Shown here: positions 55,663 through 64,000 of the stretch, in pieces
How positions within the stretch are numbered: position 1 is the first letter of the stretch
Layout of the letters: the number at the start of each line of letters is the position of its first letter
From: CAYNFR01 sp964616755
Lineage (GTDB): Bacteria > Bacteroidota > Bacteroidia > Chitinophagales > Saprospiraceae
Length of the DNA stretch: 64,000 nucleotides
Direction of reading: 5' to 3'
NCBI GenBank assembly: GCA_964616755.1
Contig: CAZTSI010000010.1
Location: 1-64,000, forward strand
Notes under the pieces: generated by a model
Seen by the model: only the letters and a program-made list of their open reading frames with translations
The model's database searches: none
Told to the model about the DNA's origin: nothing
Made by a program: the position numbers and the translations under genes

Positions 55663-57531
55663 TTAATAGCCCGGATTTTGAATCAAAAGCTCATTTCTAT
55701 TCACCTCATCTCTACTTAAAGGTCTAAAGTACATTTTATTTCTCCAAACGCGTGTCTCATTTGAGGTGTTATCTACCACTTGATAAGTGTATGTATACTT
55801 ACTGGTATCATAACGATAAGGCACGTGAGGTGTTTGACCAGGTTTCAAGGTAGCCCGAACATTTATAGATTTGATACCGCGACCTAATAAGTTGCCTAGC
55901 AGCCATCTGCGGGCATCATGATATCTATGTTCCTCATAGGCTAATTCTATTCTTCTTTCGTTGATGATACGATCAATCAAGTTTTGTCCACTATCAGTAA
56001 TCGCAGGCATACCGGAACGGAAACGAATTCTGTTAATCCAGTTTCGCGCTTCTGTTTCTTGACCCAAGACTGCTGAAGCTTCTGCATAGTTTAAGGCCAT
56101 CTCGGTATAGCGAATAAATGGAAATGGTATGACTTGAGCATCTGAGAAGTTATCAGCCTTAGCAGGATCTCCATCAATAAATTTGCGTGTGTAATAGGCT
56201 GTTCTTGACCCGTTCCAGTTTTCGATACTTGACTCGCGAGTATCTACACCGTTAATTAGACCACCTCTACCATCGTCATAGTGTCCAGTTTGAATCTGAT
56301 TGTAAGGTTCTAGACCAACGACGGCTGGCGGACGAGGTTTCCAATTTGAACCGTCATACATGACTGTGCCATAAAATCTTGGATCACGATCAGTATAAGG
56401 CGAAGCTGCATGCGCTGGATTACTCCAATCAAACTTAGATCCATCTAACATTTCATAGTCATCCACCAACTGCTGAATAGGAGTGTTGCCGGCCCAGTTG
56501 TTATAGCCGTTGGGGCCATTATTAATGCCATAGTTAATACCGCCTAAAGGCCACCCGTCTTCTTGGACAAAGTCAGGAGTGTGTGTTCTTTGGAATAACA
56601 ATTCAACAGATGCCGCAGGATCACCAACGGCGCTCTTTCCACCCATAGCAAGGGATATATAGTTTTGGCGTCCTTCTGCTGCCGTCACGGGTGCTGAAAG
56701 ATCCATTTTGTATCCTTGGCTTGCATCTAAGACAGCTTTTGCTGCAGCTTGCGCTGCTTGCCATCTTGCCATTTGACTACCGCTTGTATTCGCTAACAGC
56801 TCAATATTACTAAAACCTGGAAACAGTCCGCTTATTTTGCTAGCATCGTGAAGATCAGAGGCATCGTACAATAACATTCTAGCCTTCAATGCCATGGCCG
56901 CTAATTGAGAGGCTCGTCCATCCGTAACAGGCTTTCCCTGTAAAAGAGTGGCTGCTTGATCTAAATCAGCAATTATAAAATTGACTGACTCGCCCCACGA
57001 AGCTCTCGCCACTGAATAATCTTCATCCAATCCGTAAGGTCTGTCTATTAGAGGCACACCTCCATAAAAACGCACCAACTGATGGTAGTAGTAGGCTCTA
57101 AGGAAATGAGCTTCGCCGAGAAGTCGATCTCTCAAAGCCAAGTCCGTAAAAGTGGCAATAGGTAGGTTTTCTATGGCTATGTTCGCTTGACGAATAGCTA
57201 AATACATAGCATTCCATCCATATGTCGGACTAATCCAAGCAAGAGCTCCAGGAGCTTCGTTGCCTTCGGTAAATGTATTGATATTGCGACCAGCATGCGT
57301 AAACATAGCTTCGTCTGTAATAGAGGCTAGTGCTTGTTCTTCAAAACCCGCATAGCCTAGAAATGAATAAATATTGAATACGAATGCTTGTGCCAATGGA
57401 CCATCCGCCCAAGTAGCATCACTCGAGATCTTATCCAATGGCCGTGTATCTAAAAAATTGTCATTACATGACATAGGGACTAGCAAGACTGCTAAGAAAG
57501 CCAATAAATAAACTTTAGAATTTTTTTTCAT
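55663..57531 (-). CDS. SusD/RagB-family outer-membrane lipoprotein
   Basis: 622 aa substrate-capturing partner of a SusC-type transporter. Lipoprotein signal with Cys22 (VPMSCND); then FLDTRPLDKISSDATW typical of the family, TPR-like helices with RDRLLGEAHFLRAYYYHQLVRFYGGVPLI (about 125-155), and a C-terminal SusD domain with RYTEMALNYAEASAVLG, INRIRFRSGMPAI and ERRIELAYEEHRYHDARRW. It starts 10 bases after susC-like stops; the two form the conserved pair. Ligand unknown. Confidence 0.95.
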   Translation of the reverse strand: MKKNSKVYLLAFLAVLLVPMSCNDNFLDTRPLDKISSDATWADGPLAQAFVFNIYSFLGYAGFEEQALASITDEAMFTHAGRNINTFTEGNEAPGALAWISPTYGWNAMYLAIRQANIAIENLPIATFTDLALRDRLLGEAHFLRAYYYHQLVRFYGGVPLIDRPYGLDEDYSVARASWGESVNFIIADLDQAATLLQGKPVTDGRASQLAAMALKARMLLYDASDLHDASKISGLFPGFSNIELLANTSGSQMARWQAAQAAAKAVLDASQGYKMDLSAPVTAAEGRQNYISLAMGGKSAVGDPAASVELLFQRTHTPDFVQEDGWPLGGINYGINNGPNGYNNWAGNTPIQQLVDDYEMLDGSKFDWSNPAHAASPYTDRDPRFYGTVMYDGSNWKPRPPAVVGLEPYNQIQTGHYDDGRGGLINGVDTRESSIENWNGSRTAYYTRKFIDGDPAKADNFSDAQVIPFPFIRYTEMALNYAEASAVLGQETEARNWINRIRFRSGMPAITDSGQNLIDRIINERRIELAYEEHRYHDARRWLLGNLLGRGIKSINVRATLKPGQTPHVPYRYDTSKYTYTYQVVDNTSNETRVWRNKMYFRPLSRDEVNRNELLIQNPGY

Positions 57532-57541
57532 GGTTAATATT

Positions 57542-60500
57542 TTAAAAGGTTACACTAACGCCCGTGTTAATAACTCTAGCTTGAGGATAGAATACACCTG
57601 ACTGACTTTCTGTTTCAGGATCAAACAATCCATGTTGATCAATGGTTAACAAATTGAGACCATTCAGATATATACGTATGTTACCAATCCCCGCTTTGTC
57701 CAATACATTGTTTCTTAACGTATATCCGACTTCAAGGTTTTTCAAACGAACGTAATCTTTATTAAATAAGTAATAAGTATTATTTCCATAAGGGCCACCT
57801 GTAAAATAAGTATCGCCTCGGCTGGCCAAACGAGGATGCTCGCTACTAGGATTGGCTATGCTCCAACGATTGTCGAAGCTGTACTTTAAGAAGTTACCGA
57901 TATCGCCTGACTCCGTTTGTACGCGAATGGCTGCACCTGTTGCCCCTTGGAATAGTACCGCCATATCAAAGTTCTTGTACTGTAAATTGAAGGTTGCACC
58001 AAAGTTGAATGTCGGTGTAGTATTTTTATTCAATCGAACTTGATCATCTGCATCAATCTTACCATCATTGTTTTGATCCTTGAATCTCATGTCACCCGGT
58101 ATAAGTCTGCCAGTTACCGCGCTGTAATCCAATTGTTCAGCTTCGATAGCAGCTTGATCTCTAAACACGCCATCCGATTCATACACTAAAAAGGCATTAA
58201 TAGGCTTTCCTTCTTGGAATTGATATTCAGGTGCACCTGGGATCTCATCTAGGAATATAACTTTATTTCGAGCATATCCACCATTAATTCCAGCACTCCA
58301 TCTAAAATCAGATTTACCCTGATTGTACAAAAAGCTGAATTCAAATCCAGAATTGTTAACTTGACCCGCATTTACGGGAGGCAGTAAACTGCTGATACCT
58401 GAAGATGCAGGTGTGGATCCTGTCTTTTGAATCAAGATTTGATCTCGCTTATTGAAGAAGTATTCCAAGGTAAAATCTAAGTTGCCTCCAATAGTTCCGT
58501 CCACACCAAAGTTTAAGTTATTAGCGCGTTCCCAAGTAAAATTCGGGTTGGCAAGGACAGTTTCTCTCAGGGTAGCTTCAACAATGCCGTCGATAGGATA
58601 TTGGCCAAAACCATAAGTAGCTAGGAAGGCATATTCCTGCAACTGATTGTTGAAGAACACTTGGTCATTACCCATCTGCCCGTAAGAAGCTCTAAGTTTT
58701 AATCTATCTAAACTTGGTACATTAAACCAGTCTTCGCTTGTTACATTCCATCCTAATGAAAGACCTGGGAAGAAGCCAAAACGACTATTAGCAGGGAAGA
58801 TATAAGATCCATCATATCGCCAAATAAACTCGGCTAAATATTTTTCCTTATAGTTATAATTCACGCGACCATAATAACCTAATCGAGCACGTTCATAGGC
58901 GCTACCACCAGTGTTTTGCTGCGTTGCACTACCTGCAAACAATTGGTCAATTGCCGCAGATATATAGTTTCTTCGGAAGGCTAAAAAGTTAGATCCTGTA
59001 AACTTCTCTTGAGTCACCCCGGCCATAGTTGAAAGGGTGTGATGATCACCAATCTTAGTATCGTACGATAATATGGCTGAAAGGTTCGTATTTAAAACCG
59101 TATTATTCGTTTGGGTTAATTGTGCCTGTTTGAAGTTAGAACGTACGGCTCCATCTAATCTAGGAGTGACACCGTCAGCTTCAAAAGACGTTCGATCCCA
59201 TGAGTATAGCATCCAAGGCGTTTGCCAAATCTTAGAGGATTCAGAACTTCTATCTACGGCACCAGAGAGATTTAGTTTCAAACCACTCACCCAAGGATTA
59301 GTAATAACGATTCCGCCATTGATTTGTGTAAAATCTCTAGGGCTGTCTGTATAACCTGTTGCATTGGTTGTGATGACAAAAGGGTTTTGTCCGTTTTCAA
59401 TATCCGGCCCGGGTAATCCATTTGGCCATACGGCTGGTTCAGTAGGTCTACCCCTCATTAGCATTCTGAATATACCACCAGCTGATTCTGTTGGATAATT
59501 TCGATCTTCACGTCTAGCTACAATGCCCAAGTTAGCTGAAACGTGCTCTGTGACTTGGGCATCTATGTTTGTTCTAAAGCTATATTGTTGAAAACGAGTT
59601 GCAGAATTTTTGTAGTAAGCATCTTGATCAACATATCCCAATGAACTAAAATAATTGAATTTATCCGATCCCCCTGACATTGTTAGATTATGTCGTTGCT
59701 GTGGTGACCAAGTCTTAAATACATCACCGAACCAATCTGTATCGGGGAAGCCCCATGGATCACTTCCGTCCTCGTGTTTACGTATAGTCTCCGGACTAAA
59801 GTTTGCATTTAGTGAACTTATACCTGGGGTAGGTGATTCGTAACGCCCAGTTGAGGTAATAGCCTGCGATGCAGCGCCCCATTCGTTAACAGGAATAGTG
59901 CGATAGATCGGCAATTCATTCATGATGTTTGCGTATTCGCTTGCATTTGACATTTCTGGCACCCTTGTAGGCTGCGACCATCCTTGATTAAAATCATATG
60001 TAATGGTAGGTTTACCACTTTTGCCTCTTTTGGTGGTTATTAAAATCGCGCCATTGGCAGCACGAGCACCATATATGGCAGCAGAAGCATCTTTGAGCAC
60101 AGAAATTGACTCAATATCTTGCGGACTAAGCCGTCCCAATCCTCCATCTCTATCGGGGATTCCATCAATTACTATTAGAGGGCTACTATTTCCTAGTGTA
60201 TTGGTACCTCGTATGGTAATTCTTGATCCGTCCGCCCCAGGTTCGCCACTGGTTTGAACAGCAACAAGTCCAGGTAATCGTCCAGCTAGTGAATTTGAGA
60301 TGTCAACAGCTGGGGATTGAACAAGCTCTTTGCCTTGAAGAGCGGAAACTGCCCCTGTGAGCGTAGCCTTTTTCTGAGTTCCATAGGCAACGACGACAAC
60401 TTCACTAAGTTGCTCGCCTTCCTCCATAGAGACATTAATGACAGGAGCGTTGCCGACCGCTATTTCCTGAGTTTTGTAACCAGTATACGAGAATACAAGC

Positions 60501-60703
60501 ACATCACCCTGATTAGCTGATAAGATGTACTTGCCATCAATGTCCGTAACTGTACCATTAAGCGAGCCTTTTACTAGGATATTCACGCCTAGTAAAGATT
60601 CATTATTCACATCCGTAACTGTACCACTGACCTGTTGCGCGACAAGTCCAAGGCTACAAAAGAGTGTGAAAAAAACCAAACAATAGTTCAATAATTTCTT
60701 CAT
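57542..60703 (-). CDS. SusC/RagA-family TonB-dependent outer-membrane transporter
   Basis: 1053 aa. Signal peptide (about 1-22, ending LVAQ), a carboxypeptidase-regulatory-like domain (VSGTVTDVNNESLLGVNILV), a plug with LSEVVVVAYGTQKKATLTGAV and the SusC signature LIVIDGIPDRDGGLGRLSPQDIESISVLKDASAAIYGARAANGAI, then a 22-strand barrel ending in VSVTF. TonB-dependent import of a bulky substrate (glycan or other polymer, unknown) with the SusD partner. No glycoside hydrolase, anti-sigma or sigma gene is adjacent; a Nudix-like regulator is divergent. Confidence 0.96.
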   Translation of the reverse strand: MKKLLNYCLVFFTLFCSLGLVAQQVSGTVTDVNNESLLGVNILVKGSLNGTVTDIDGKYILSANQGDVLVFSYTGYKTQEIAVGNAPVINVSMEEGEQLSEVVVVAYGTQKKATLTGAVSALQGKELVQSPAVDISNSLAGRLPGLVAVQTSGEPGADGSRITIRGTNTLGNSSPLIVIDGIPDRDGGLGRLSPQDIESISVLKDASAAIYGARAANGAILITTKRGKSGKPTITYDFNQGWSQPTRVPEMSNASEYANIMNELPIYRTIPVNEWGAASQAITSTGRYESPTPGISSLNANFSPETIRKHEDGSDPWGFPDTDWFGDVFKTWSPQQRHNLTMSGGSDKFNYFSSLGYVDQDAYYKNSATRFQQYSFRTNIDAQVTEHVSANLGIVARREDRNYPTESAGGIFRMLMRGRPTEPAVWPNGLPGPDIENGQNPFVITTNATGYTDSPRDFTQINGGIVITNPWVSGLKLNLSGAVDRSSESSKIWQTPWMLYSWDRTSFEADGVTPRLDGAVRSNFKQAQLTQTNNTVLNTNLSAILSYDTKIGDHHTLSTMAGVTQEKFTGSNFLAFRRNYISAAIDQLFAGSATQQNTGGSAYERARLGYYGRVNYNYKEKYLAEFIWRYDGSYIFPANSRFGFFPGLSLGWNVTSEDWFNVPSLDRLKLRASYGQMGNDQVFFNNQLQEYAFLATYGFGQYPIDGIVEATLRETVLANPNFTWERANNLNFGVDGTIGGNLDFTLEYFFNKRDQILIQKTGSTPASSGISSLLPPVNAGQVNNSGFEFSFLYNQGKSDFRWSAGINGGYARNKVIFLDEIPGAPEYQFQEGKPINAFLVYESDGVFRDQAAIEAEQLDYSAVTGRLIPGDMRFKDQNNDGKIDADDQVRLNKNTTPTFNFGATFNLQYKNFDMAVLFQGATGAAIRVQTESGDIGNFLKYSFDNRWSIANPSSEHPRLASRGDTYFTGGPYGNNTYYLFNKDYVRLKNLEVGYTLRNNVLDKAGIGNIRIYLNGLNLLTIDQHGLFDPETESQSGVFYPQARVINTGVSVTF

Positions 60704-60772
60704 ACGACTAATTTAAAAAGGTTAAAAGACAATTTTTCCCAACTTTAGCCACAAAATATAAATAATAGTGAA

Positions 60773-60786
60773 TATTGCATGCGATA
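60773..60786. promoter_or_regulatory. Near-palindromic site in the susC/regulator divergent region
   Basis: TATTGCATGCGATA has dyad symmetry with one mismatched pair around a GCATGC core. It lies midway in the 122-base region between divergent starts, a natural place for an operator of the Nudix-type regulator. Inferred only. Confidence 0.3.
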
Positions 60787-60825
60787 AAATTAAAATATTA
60801 AATGTAAAAGAGACATTTCTTAATT

Positions 60826-61548
60826 ATGAACAGCAAAACATTGAAGGAAAAGCACGAAATTCCGACTGACTATATAGATGCAAAGAAGCAATATGTCGCT
60901 GTTGACTGCATAATTTTCGGCTTTGACCTCAATGAAGTCAAGATCCTGCTATTCAAAAGACTGATAGAACCGTTAAAGGATAAATGGTCATTAATAGGTC
61001 GCTTTTTGGGTGAAAGCGAATGCCTAGATAATGCGGCATCAAGAGTATTGTTTGAGTATACCGGCTTGCAAGATATTTATCTGAATCAACTCCATTGCTA
61101 TAGCGACCCTGTCAGAGATCCTGGCGGGCGAGTTATTTCTGTGAGTTATTATGCCTTAATAAAATTAGATAAGACCAAGCTACTTCTCACGAGTAAATTT
61201 CAGGCAAAATGGTTCGACTTGAATCAAAAACCCTCATTGATTCTTGACCATGATCAAATGGTGAAGGATGCGCTAGATAAATTGCGTGAGGTAGCACGAC
61301 AACAACCCATCGGTTTTGAACTATTGCCCGAAAAATTTACCATACCACAGCTTCAGTTGCTGTATGAGTCTCTTTTCGGACATAAAATTGATAGCCGCAA
61401 TTTTCGCAAAAAAATATTAGGTCAAAAAATTTTAACGAAACTGGACGTTAAAGACTTTACAAACTCGAAAAAAGGCGCCTATTTTTATTCGTTTGATGTT
61501 TATCGTTACAATGAGAAGCTAAAAGACGGATTTATCTTTTCGATGTAA
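60826..61548 (+). CDS. Nudix-derived (NrtR/AraR-like) transcriptional regulator
   Basis: 240 aa: an N-terminal Nudix domain (about 25-150) and a C-terminal winged-helix DNA-binding domain (about 160-235), where FTIPQLQLLYESLFGHKIDSRNFRKKI is typical of the group. In the Nudix box the catalytic form RExxEExG is replaced by RVLFEYTG, losing key glutamates, so hydrolysis is unlikely and the domain probably senses a small molecule. The Bacteroides AraR regulator, which responds to arabinose, has this architecture. It is divergent from susC by 122 bases, the usual placement for a local regulator of that locus. Confidence 0.88.
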   Translation: MNSKTLKEKHEIPTDYIDAKKQYVAVDCIIFGFDLNEVKILLFKRLIEPLKDKWSLIGRFLGESECLDNAASRVLFEYTGLQDIYLNQLHCYSDPVRDPGGRVISVSYYALIKLDKTKLLLTSKFQAKWFDLNQKPSLILDHDQMVKDALDKLREVARQQPIGFELLPEKFTIPQLQLLYESLFGHKIDSRNFRKKILGQKILTKLDVKDFTNSKKGAYFYSFDVYRYNEKLKDGFIFSM

Positions 61549-61561
61549 ACCGACACAGGAA

Positions 61562-61587
61562 TTCAAAAGAGACAACTCTCTTTTGAA
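61562..61587. terminator. Hairpin between convergent regulator and T9SS-protein genes
   Basis: Perfect 11-base inverted repeat TTCAAAAGAGA/TCTCTTTTGAA with a CAAC loop, between the convergent stops at 61548 and 61619. Likely a bidirectional terminator; the stem is AT-rich and the U-tract is partly within the stem. Confidence 0.7.
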
Positions 61588-61618
61588 GAAAAATTGCCTC
61601 TTATGACTCCAATATATC

Positions 61619-64000
61619 TTAGTTCGTGCGGATAAATTTACCCGTAATACTTTCTTGGTCGGTTATAAGTTCGTAATACATTACTCCATAAGTACCTCCA
61701 AACTGATCCGACGTCAGAGGAATAGTATTCATTCCCTTATTCAATTGTAGAGGTATCGTTTGTAGTATTTTACCTTCCACAGAATAAATCATCAGCTTTC
61801 CAAGTGCTGCTTTAACCATTGTAACACTGAATAGAGCATTATTAGAAAATGGATTTGGCGAAATAACTACTTCATTCAATACCACGTTTTGACTCAACTT
61901 GTTAGATCTGCTGCTAGCTGTTTGATCTACAAATGCGCCTGAGGTATCGCAAAAGTCGCTAAATAATTCAAAATCACTTTCGCTGTCATGCCAACCGTCT
62001 ACTATCACCAAATAGGTACCTGCACTTAGGGATATGTCGATCTCCTCATTGAGGTTTGCAACATTTCTACTTGATCCTATGACTTCTCCTTCCTCACAAC
62101 TCCCTCTCACTAGGAATAGATCTAAATCCGCAGCTAAATTCTTTAACGTAAATCTCGCTTCAGATGCCGCAGTAATGGTGAATGAGTATACACGCTCTCC
62201 ACCACTATACCCTACCAACAACAATGTATCTCCTAGCAAATACATTGATTGATTATCTGGAAGACCTTTGGTTGATTCGTCCGACAAATCTTGAAAGCAT
62301 GTTATTGGGGTCGGTTCAGAACAATCGATCCCACATGATAGCGACAAAGTATAATCCCCCACTACGTTTTCTGTGAATCCTTCAATCAAGGCATAATAGC
62401 GGCCTGCAGGCAATGGATTGGTGGCATCCGAATATACTTCACCTACTGCGCCAGCATTACTTATTTGCTTGGTGGTGTTATAATTCTGTGCTTTACAGTT
62501 TATATCGACAGGTGTGAGGTCTTCATTCAAAATAAAGAGAGAAAGATTACCGCCGCTTTGAGTCATATTCAACATGAGGATATCATCAACATTTGTTTTT
62601 TCAAACATAACTAGCTTATCTGGTCCATTATAATTTAAATCAGTCTCGAAGCATAATAGTATATCTTCTCGGCTAAAGTCACTCGATGCTCCTCTTGTGG
62701 TACCTGAAACGCTACCGCCACATGACAAGATAGCATCAATAGAAAATGCAACACAACACATCTTCGATTCGCCTTCACAAATACTCTGAAAACAAGCTAC
62801 AAATCTTTGCTCAGAAGTTGACATTTCGCCTTGGTATGTTGCTGTAGAATCAGCACCGATACTTATTTCAACTCCAGTTTCATTAATCACGCCAGCAGCA
62901 TTTGTCGAGAATATGGTCAATCGATTATTGGTTGAACATGATTCCTTTATAATTTTTTTCAAATCAAACGTCAGATTGTCCGCACTATTAAATTTGTACG
63001 ACAAACAAGTTGAAGGTTCTGGAGTTGGATCAACAGGGTCTGGATCAATGGGGTCTGGATCTATGACAGCATCCTCACAATCAACGAATAATTTATAAGA
63101 AGAAACTGCCCAAGGGTCTGCAGAATCCACAATGAGATAATAGGTTCCTTCTGCATTATTTACAGTAATAGTTTCACTGTCTTTCCGAAGGTTTTTACTA
63201 TATCCTGCGCAGCTCGAAAACCTCACATTACCTCCTGTCGTTACACATTTTTTAAAGAGCAATAAATCAAAATCTGCACTCAGATTTGACATTTTAATGG
63301 TCAGCTGCTTTTTACCTGTGGGCACTTCTATTTTATACAAATGGTCAAAGCCTTTATACGAATAGCTACTATTAAAACAACCAGAAAGGTCGTAGTTTGA
63401 TTCATTCAATGAACTTTTAGTTGGAGAGTCATACCATTTATTCGTGCCGCATGCTAGAGGAATAGCCGAATGGCAATCTAATGGTTGAACAGGCTCATGG
63501 CAATCAACAGAAATTTCATAACCAGATTTATCCCACGGATCATTTGAATCAACAACGATATAATAAGTACCTACTGCATTTTCAATAATTACTTCTTCAT
63601 CGGATTTGGCCGAGCGCGAAGATATCCCTGCACATGATTTTAACTGCACTTTATTACTTACTGAGCCACAATGTTGAAATACTAATAAATCCAAATTTGC
63701 GGACAGTTCTGTCAATTTAATCTTAAGGGTTTTCTTCGTATTGCCTACATACACAGAATATAAATGATCGTTGCCTTTGTATAATTTTGACGAAGAAGAG
63801 CACCCCGCGAAACTATAGTTCTTTTCATCCAAATTATTCTTTTGAGAAGCATTGATCCACTTTCTAGCTCCACATTGTAGTGGTGTGGCATGGCCACAAT
63901 CATAGGACGGTTCTTCAACGCACTTCACAGATATCTCGTAGCCTGACTTATACCATGGATCACCCGCATCTACTACGAGGTAGTACGTGCCCGACGCCTC
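61619..64000 (-). CDS. T9SS-exported multi-domain PPC-like repeat protein (5' end outside window)
   Basis: At least 793 aa; the frame is open to the window edge and an upstream repeat unit is cut there, so the true start lies outside. Residues encoded at about 64000-63100 hold tandem units of about 141 aa, each ending GTYYxVVD..DPW..SxYxxxVDC and starting with a Cys-rich segment (LxCG..KW, NY..sGC): these resemble bacterial pre-peptidase C-terminal (PPC) domains. A linker of repeated Asp-Pro pairs follows, then a Cys-containing region and further PPC-like units (NVVGDYTLSLSCG; SAGTYLVIVDGWHDSESDFEL). The C-terminus is a T9SS sorting domain (VVISPNPFSNN through TGKFIRTN). Surface or secreted; enzymatic part, if any, not seen. 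Confidence 0.85.
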   Translation of the reverse strand, partial: EASGTYYLVVDAGDPWYKSGYEISVKCVEEPSYDCGHATPLQCGARKWINASQKNNLDEKNYSFAGCSSSSKLYKGNDHLYSVYVGNTKKTLKIKLTELSANLDLLVFQHCGSVSNKVQLKSCAGISSRSAKSDEEVIIENAVGTYYIVVDSNDPWDKSGYEISVDCHEPVQPLDCHSAIPLACGTNKWYDSPTKSSLNESNYDLSGCFNSSYSYKGFDHLYKIEVPTGKKQLTIKMSNLSADFDLLLFKKCVTTGGNVRFSSCAGYSKNLRKDSETITVNNAEGTYYLIVDSADPWAVSSYKLFVDCEDAVIDPDPIDPDPVDPTPEPSTCLSYKFNSADNLTFDLKKIIKESCSTNNRLTIFSTNAAGVINETGVEISIGADSTATYQGEMSTSEQRFVACFQSICEGESKMCCVAFSIDAILSCGGSVSGTTRGASSDFSREDILLCFETDLNYNGPDKLVMFEKTNVDDILMLNMTQSGGNLSLFILNEDLTPVDINCKAQNYNTTKQISNAGAVGEVYSDATNPLPAGRYYALIEGFTENVVGDYTLSLSCGIDCSEPTPITCFQDLSDESTKGLPDNQSMYLLGDTLLLVGYSGGERVYSFTITAASEARFTLKNLAADLDLFLVRGSCEEGEVIGSSRNVANLNEEIDISLSAGTYLVIVDGWHDSESDFELFSDFCDTSGAFVDQTASSRSNKLSQNVVLNEVVISPNPFSNNALFSVTMVKAALGKLMIYSVEGKILQTIPLQLNKGMNTIPLTSDQFGGTYGVMYYELITDQESITGKFIRTN

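Noticed and set aside
55663..60703. Canonical polysaccharide utilisation locus
   Set aside because: SusC and SusD are present, but no glycoside hydrolase, polysaccharide lyase, esterase or ECF sigma/anti-sigma gene is seen around them, so a glycan substrate cannot be claimed.
1..64000. CRISPR arrays, tRNA/rRNA genes, transposons and phage genes
   Set aside because: Intergenic regions were read on both strands; none shows spaced direct repeats of CRISPR type, cloverleaf structures, terminal inverted repeats or transposase/integrase motifs.

Overview
The window is a 64 kb stretch of a low-GC Bacteroidota chromosome, most likely from the Saprospiria/Chitinophagia side of the phylum. This is inferred from family content: a SusC/SusD pair, type IX secretion (T9SS) C-terminal sorting domains, FG-GAP/VCBS proteins with ASPIC/UnbV domains, an OmpA protein with thrombospondin type 3 repeats, a long-form NusB, a DUF1599 gene next to a BT_3928-like membrane protein, and TAnnTTTG promoter boxes. 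No rRNA, tRNA, CRISPR array, insertion sequence, integrase or phage gene was seen. Three runs of exactly 10 N (30088-30097, 32914-32923, 35543-35552) mark assembly joins inside genes. No gene-free stretch reaches 300 bases; the longest gaps (about 230-270 bases, at 34982-35252, 41303-41536 and 43287-43558) hold only possible control sites or nothing recognisable.

Layout. 0.06-16.4 kb is mostly housekeeping: smc, a small membrane protein, a DUF885 lipoprotein, a SNF2 helicase, a 2-oxoacid dehydrogenase E2 subunit, a nucleoid-associated protein, an aldo/keto reductase, a secreted unknown, lipB, and the folD-dinB-like-prmA cluster. 16.5-20.4 kb has the OmpA/TSP3 protein with a possible small coupled ORF, a single-domain asparaginase-like protein and an aminotransferase. 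20.5-27.0 kb is one leftward operon: DUF1599, BT_3928-like, nusB, guaA, a PBP1-like lipoprotein and a SpoU/TrmH methyltransferase. 27.1-29.7 kb is a rightward operon with 4-base overlaps (YigZ family, MATE, coaE). 29.7-31.3 kb is a leftward gatC-ABC ATPase-cobalamin adenosyltransferase operon. 31.4-43.3 kb mixes a deoxynucleoside kinase, a YggS-type PLP protein, a T9SS-exported FG-GAP protein, an orphan TonB, a secreted unknown, the cysE-cysM pair, a sterol-desaturase/glycosyltransferase pair, tag and a class V aminotransferase.

43.5-49.2 kb is a complete tripartite RND efflux operon (adaptor, pump, TolC-type channel). 49.1-61.5 kb is the most distinctive region: SusC and SusD, a strong hairpin, then a translationally overlapping trio of VCBS/UnbV lipoprotein, vanadium-haloperoxidase/PAP2 lipoprotein and a second VCBS/UnbV protein with a C-terminal membrane anchor. 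A Nudix-derived transcriptional regulator whose Nudix box is degraded is divergent from SusC. It looks like an outer-membrane uptake locus with no glycoside hydrolase and an oxidative or phosphatase-fold enzyme in their place. The window ends inside a large T9SS-exported protein built of about 141-residue PPC-like repeats.
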